From an uncultured bacterium (lineage in GTDB: Bacteria; Planctomycetota; Phycisphaerae; Sedimentisphaerales; Anaerobacaceae), in the NCBI GenBank assembly GCA_913009865.1, contig CAJVYK010000104.1, positions 1 through 6,868 of the forward strand: 6,868 nt of DNA, given 5' to 3'. Shown here in pieces: positions 4,834-6,868 of this stretch. The position numbers were made by a program, and so were the translations under genes. The notes under the pieces are model-generated. The model made no database searches and was not told where the DNA came from. It worked only from the letters and a program-made list of their open reading frames with translations. Each line of letters starts with the position of its first letter. Within the stretch, counting starts at the first letter, position 1.

Positions 4834-5876
4834 CTTATTTTCGAGAGAATATTGAAAAGGCAAAGGGCTATGAGCCGGGCTTTCAGCCGTCTCGCACGGA
4901 CGTGGTGAAGCTGAACACCAATGAGAATCCCTATCCACCCTCGCCGCAGGTCTTAAAAGTGCTGGCCGAAATTGCCCCGGAGCGGCTTCGCCGATACCCC
5001 GACCCGAAAGCAAGCACATTTCGCCAGGCGGCGGCGGAAGTTAATGGCGTCTCAGCCGACTACATTATGTGCTGTAATGGCGGAGACGATTTGCTGACGA
5101 TTGCCTTCCGGGCCTTCTGCGATGAAAATCGCCCCGTTGCGTACCCTGTTCCGACTTATTCGCTGTATCCGGTATTGGCCAATCTGCAAAACTGTAAGCT
5201 GATTGAAGTTCCGTTCGATAGTGAGTTCAATCTGCCGGCCAAATTAGCGAGCACTAATGCAGCTTTGACTATTGTTTGCAATCCGAATGCGCCGAGTGGC
5301 AGCTTTGTAAGTGTTGAGGAATTGGCCTCGTTGGCGGATGAGCTTTCCGGTGTATTATTGATTGATGAGGCATACATTGATTTTGCGGAGAAGAATTGTG
5401 CGGCGCTGGTTAAAAATTTTGATAATGTAATCATACTTCGGTCGATGAGTAAAGGTTATTCACTCGCAGGGATTCGATTCGGCTATGCCATTGCTCAGCC
5501 GGATTTAATAGCCGGCCTGATGAAAGTTAAAGATTCCTACAATGTCGACGTGGTTGCTATTGAAGCCGCAACTGCGGCGATAAAAGACCAGGACTATTTC
5601 AGAGAGAATATTGAGAAGATAAAGGCGGAAAGAAAAGGATTAACCGGTGAATTGATAAAATTGGGCTTTTCTGTTCCGGACAGCCACGCCAACTTCGTCC
5701 TGGCAAAATGCAATAATTGCAAAGTGGTGGAAGTTTATGATAGACTCACCGAACGCAACATCTATGTTAGATATTTCGCTTATCCCGAGCTTAAAGATAA
5801 GTTGAGGATAACGGTGGGCACAAAAGAGCAAAACAAAAAGCTGCTTTCGGCTTTGAAAGAAATCCTGGCAAAATAA
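4830..5876 (+). CDS. hisC: Histidinol-phosphate aminotransferase
   Basis: This class I/II PLP-dependent aminotransferase converts imidazole acetol phosphate and glutamate to histidinol phosphate, the step after HisB. The 348 residues are near the family norm. Visible are KLNTNENPYPPSP (27-39), RYPDP (55-59), NPNAPSG (151-157), LIDEAYIDF (177-185), the PLP-lysine motif SMSKGYSLAGIRFGY (205-219; K208, with R216), and the C-terminal KLRITVG with R326, expected to bind the substrate carboxylate. D179 should contact the PLP ring nitrogen. The motif that reads GSDE in many HisC proteins is GGDD (84-87). Related aminotransferases acting on aromatic amino acids can look alike, but adjacent hisB supports HisC. 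The ATG start fits the family N-terminus (RENI...YEPG) although it lies in a repeat and lacks a Shine-Dalgarno sequence. The TAA stop overlaps the ribosome binding site of hisB. Confidence 0.95.
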   Translation: MTYFRENIEKAKGYEPGFQPSRTDVVKLNTNENPYPPSPQVLKVLAEIAPERLRRYPDPKASTFRQAAAEVNGVSADYIMCCNGGDDLLTIAFRAFCDENRPVAYPVPTYSLYPVLANLQNCKLIEVPFDSEFNLPAKLASTNAALTIVCNPNAPSGSFVSVEELASLADELSGVLLIDEAYIDFAEKNCAALVKNFDNVIILRSMSKGYSLAGIRFGYAIAQPDLIAGLMKVKDSYNVDVVAIEAATAAIKDQDYFRENIEKIKAERKGLTGELIKLGFSVPDSHANFVLAKCNNCKVVEVYDRLTERNIYVRYFAYPELKDKLRITVGTKEQNKKLLSALKEILAK

Positions 5877-5888
5877 GGACATTATATT

Positions 5889-6473
5889 ATGGCAGAGCGA
5901 ACCGCTGAAATTCACAGGCAAACAAAAGAAACCGACGTTACGGTTGAGCTTAATCTGGATGGTATCGGCAAATACCAGATTGATACCGGCATCGGTTTTT
6001 TAGACCATATGCTCTCGCATCTGAGCAAGCACGGCAAAATCGATTTGGTGATTTGCGCTAAGGGCGATTTGAATGTCGATGCGCACCATACGGTCGAGGA
6101 TATAGCGATATGCCTGGGCGAATGTCTGGCCAAAGCCCTTGGCGATAAAAAAGGGATTGGACGATACGGACATAGTTCCGTGCCGATGGAAGAGGCCATA
6201 GCCAATGTCTCTGTCGATTTGTCCGGCAGGGCAAGCTGTGTGTATAAAGTTGACTACCGAACGGATAAAATCGGCGATTTCGATGTCGAGTGTCTGGAAG
6301 AGATGCTGCGCAGCTTTTCGAATAACGGCAGATTCAATCTGCATATAAATGTGCCGTACGGCACAAACAGCCATCACATAGCTGAGGCGATTTTCAAGGG
6401 ACTTGGCCAGTCGCTTGCCGAAGCGGTCAGGATTGTCGGCACCGATGTCCCCAGCACAAAGGGATTACTGTGA
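5889..6473 (+). CDS. hisB: Imidazoleglycerol-phosphate dehydratase (monofunctional)
   Basis: HisB dehydrates imidazole glycerol phosphate to imidazole acetol phosphate, the substrate of HisC, in the cytoplasm. The 194 residues match the stand-alone dehydratase; there is no HAD phosphatase domain as in the E. coli fusion. Motifs are GFLDHMLSHLSKHG (36-49), DAHHTVED (64-71), RYGHSSVPMEEA (92-103), DLSGR (110-114), NSHHIAEAIFK (160-170) and the terminal PSTKGLL (188-194). The two HH-x2-E motifs (H66/H67/E70 and H162/H163/E166) are the manganese-binding centres of the family. Met-Glu-Glu replaces the commoner Met-Asp-Glu at 100-102, a conservative change. The ATG follows hisC by 12 bp; AAGGA (5875-5879), overlapping the hisC stop, is a good ribosome binding site 9 nt upstream. 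The two genes are very likely one transcript. Confidence 0.98.
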   Translation: MAERTAEIHRQTKETDVTVELNLDGIGKYQIDTGIGFLDHMLSHLSKHGKIDLVICAKGDLNVDAHHTVEDIAICLGECLAKALGDKKGIGRYGHSSVPMEEAIANVSVDLSGRASCVYKVDYRTDKIGDFDVECLEEMLRSFSNNGRFNLHINVPYGTNSHHIAEAIFKGLGQSLAEAVRIVGTDVPSTKGLL

Positions 6474-6868
6474 TTGAAGAGCACGACCACGAATATCGTA
6501 CCGGAATCGGCACTGATGTCCACAGAGTAGTTGAGGGCAGAAGACTGATGCTTGGCGGGGTATTTGTGCCGTACCCGGCCGGCCTGGCAGGTCACAGTGA
6601 CGGCGACGTCGCCCTGCATGCGGTTATTGACGCTCTGCTGGGAGCGGCTGGGATGGGCGATATAGGGACGTTGTTTCCTGATACAGACCCGCGGTTCAAA
6701 GATGCGGACAGTAAGAAGCTCTTGGTTATCGTAAAGGAACAGCTCGAAGAAAAACGCTGGGTAGTGGTCAATGTTGATTTGATAATACACGCTGAGCAGC
6801 CGAGATTGGAGCCGGTCAAAGGGCAGATGAAAAGGTGCATCGCAGGTCTTTTGGGAATTGATTTTACA
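6470..6868 (+). CDS. ispF: 2-C-methyl-D-erythritol 2,4-cyclodiphosphate synthase (3' truncated by window)
   Basis: IspF cyclises CDP-methylerythritol 2-phosphate to methylerythritol cyclodiphosphate in the MEP isoprenoid pathway. The first 133 codons of about 160 are present. GTDVHR gives metal ligands D16 and H18, and GHSDGDVALHAVIDALLGAA (41-60) gives the third ligand, H50. GDIGTLFPDTDPRFKDADS follows, with D64 matching the conserved Asp before IGKLFPD in E. coli. The start is GTG at 6470, overlapping the hisB stop as GTGA; AAAGGGA (6458-6464), 5 nt upstream, is a reasonable ribosome binding site. This start adds about eight polar residues (MIEEHDHE) ahead of the usual N-terminus. The overlap implies translational coupling to hisB although the pathways are unrelated. 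The C-terminal residues that complete the trimer active site lie beyond the window. Confidence 0.97.
   Translation, partial: MIEEHDHEYRTGIGTDVHRVVEGRRLMLGGVFVPYPAGLAGHSDGDVALHAVIDALLGAAGMGDIGTLFPDTDPRFKDADSKKLLVIVKEQLEEKRWVVVNVDLIIHAEQPRLEPVKGQMKRCIAGLLGIDFT

Noticed and set aside
4839..5621. Exact YFRENIEK octapeptide twice in HisC (residues 3-10 and 256-263), with similar codons.
   Set aside because: Both positions fit what HisC proteins normally carry (RENI near the N-terminus and an F/V-REN helix later), so chance convergence is more likely than internal duplication.
1..6868. A novel multi-gene system such as defence, toxin-antitoxin or mobile element.
   Set aside because: All full-length genes but one are recognised housekeeping enzymes, and the remaining gene is a single exported propeller without partner genes in the window.

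Overview
The window holds ordinary biosynthetic genes of a bacterium, on the plus strand in two groups, separated by one minus-strand gene for an exported protein. The C-terminal PEP-CTERM sorting signal on that protein, together with many degenerate repeats in the gaps, suggests Planctomycetota, possibly the Phycisphaerae. This is inference from style of sequence; no rRNA or other marker is present.

Positions 1-3341 carry the tail of glyceraldehyde-3-phosphate dehydrogenase (gap), then phosphoglycerate kinase (pgk), ribulose-phosphate 3-epimerase (rpe) and the acetyl-CoA carboxylase beta subunit (accD). The first two are consecutive glycolytic steps, rpe links to the pentose phosphate pathway, and accD uses acetyl-CoA for fatty acid synthesis. 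The genes are co-directional but separated by 100-180 bp gaps filled with repeats. Positions 3342-3575 are a repeat-rich gap between convergent genes. Positions 3576-4502 (minus) encode a secreted six-bladed YWTD-type beta-propeller with a PEP-CTERM anchor, with a strong Shine-Dalgarno sequence and a near-consensus sigma-70 promoter. Positions 4503-4829 hold divergent candidate promoters and a possible 27-codon leader ORF. Positions 4830-6868 carry hisC, hisB and the start of ispF, tightly packed: 12 bp between hisC and hisB, and a 4-bp overlap between hisB and ispF. HisB and HisC catalyse successive histidine steps; IspF belongs to the MEP isoprenoid pathway.

The most unusual feature lies between the genes. 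Four gaps contain chains of degenerate 7-bp units that keep register while the unit drifts. They start right after the pgk stop, end right before the accD ATG, and contain the hisC ATG. A second family, with TGTCATTGCGAG at one end and GCAATCTC at the other, appears three times, twice as an inverted pair. A third repeat supplies the last codons and the stop of the PEP-CTERM gene. I see no defence system, CRISPR array, transposase, phage gene, tRNA or rRNA, and no evidence for a new multi-gene system.
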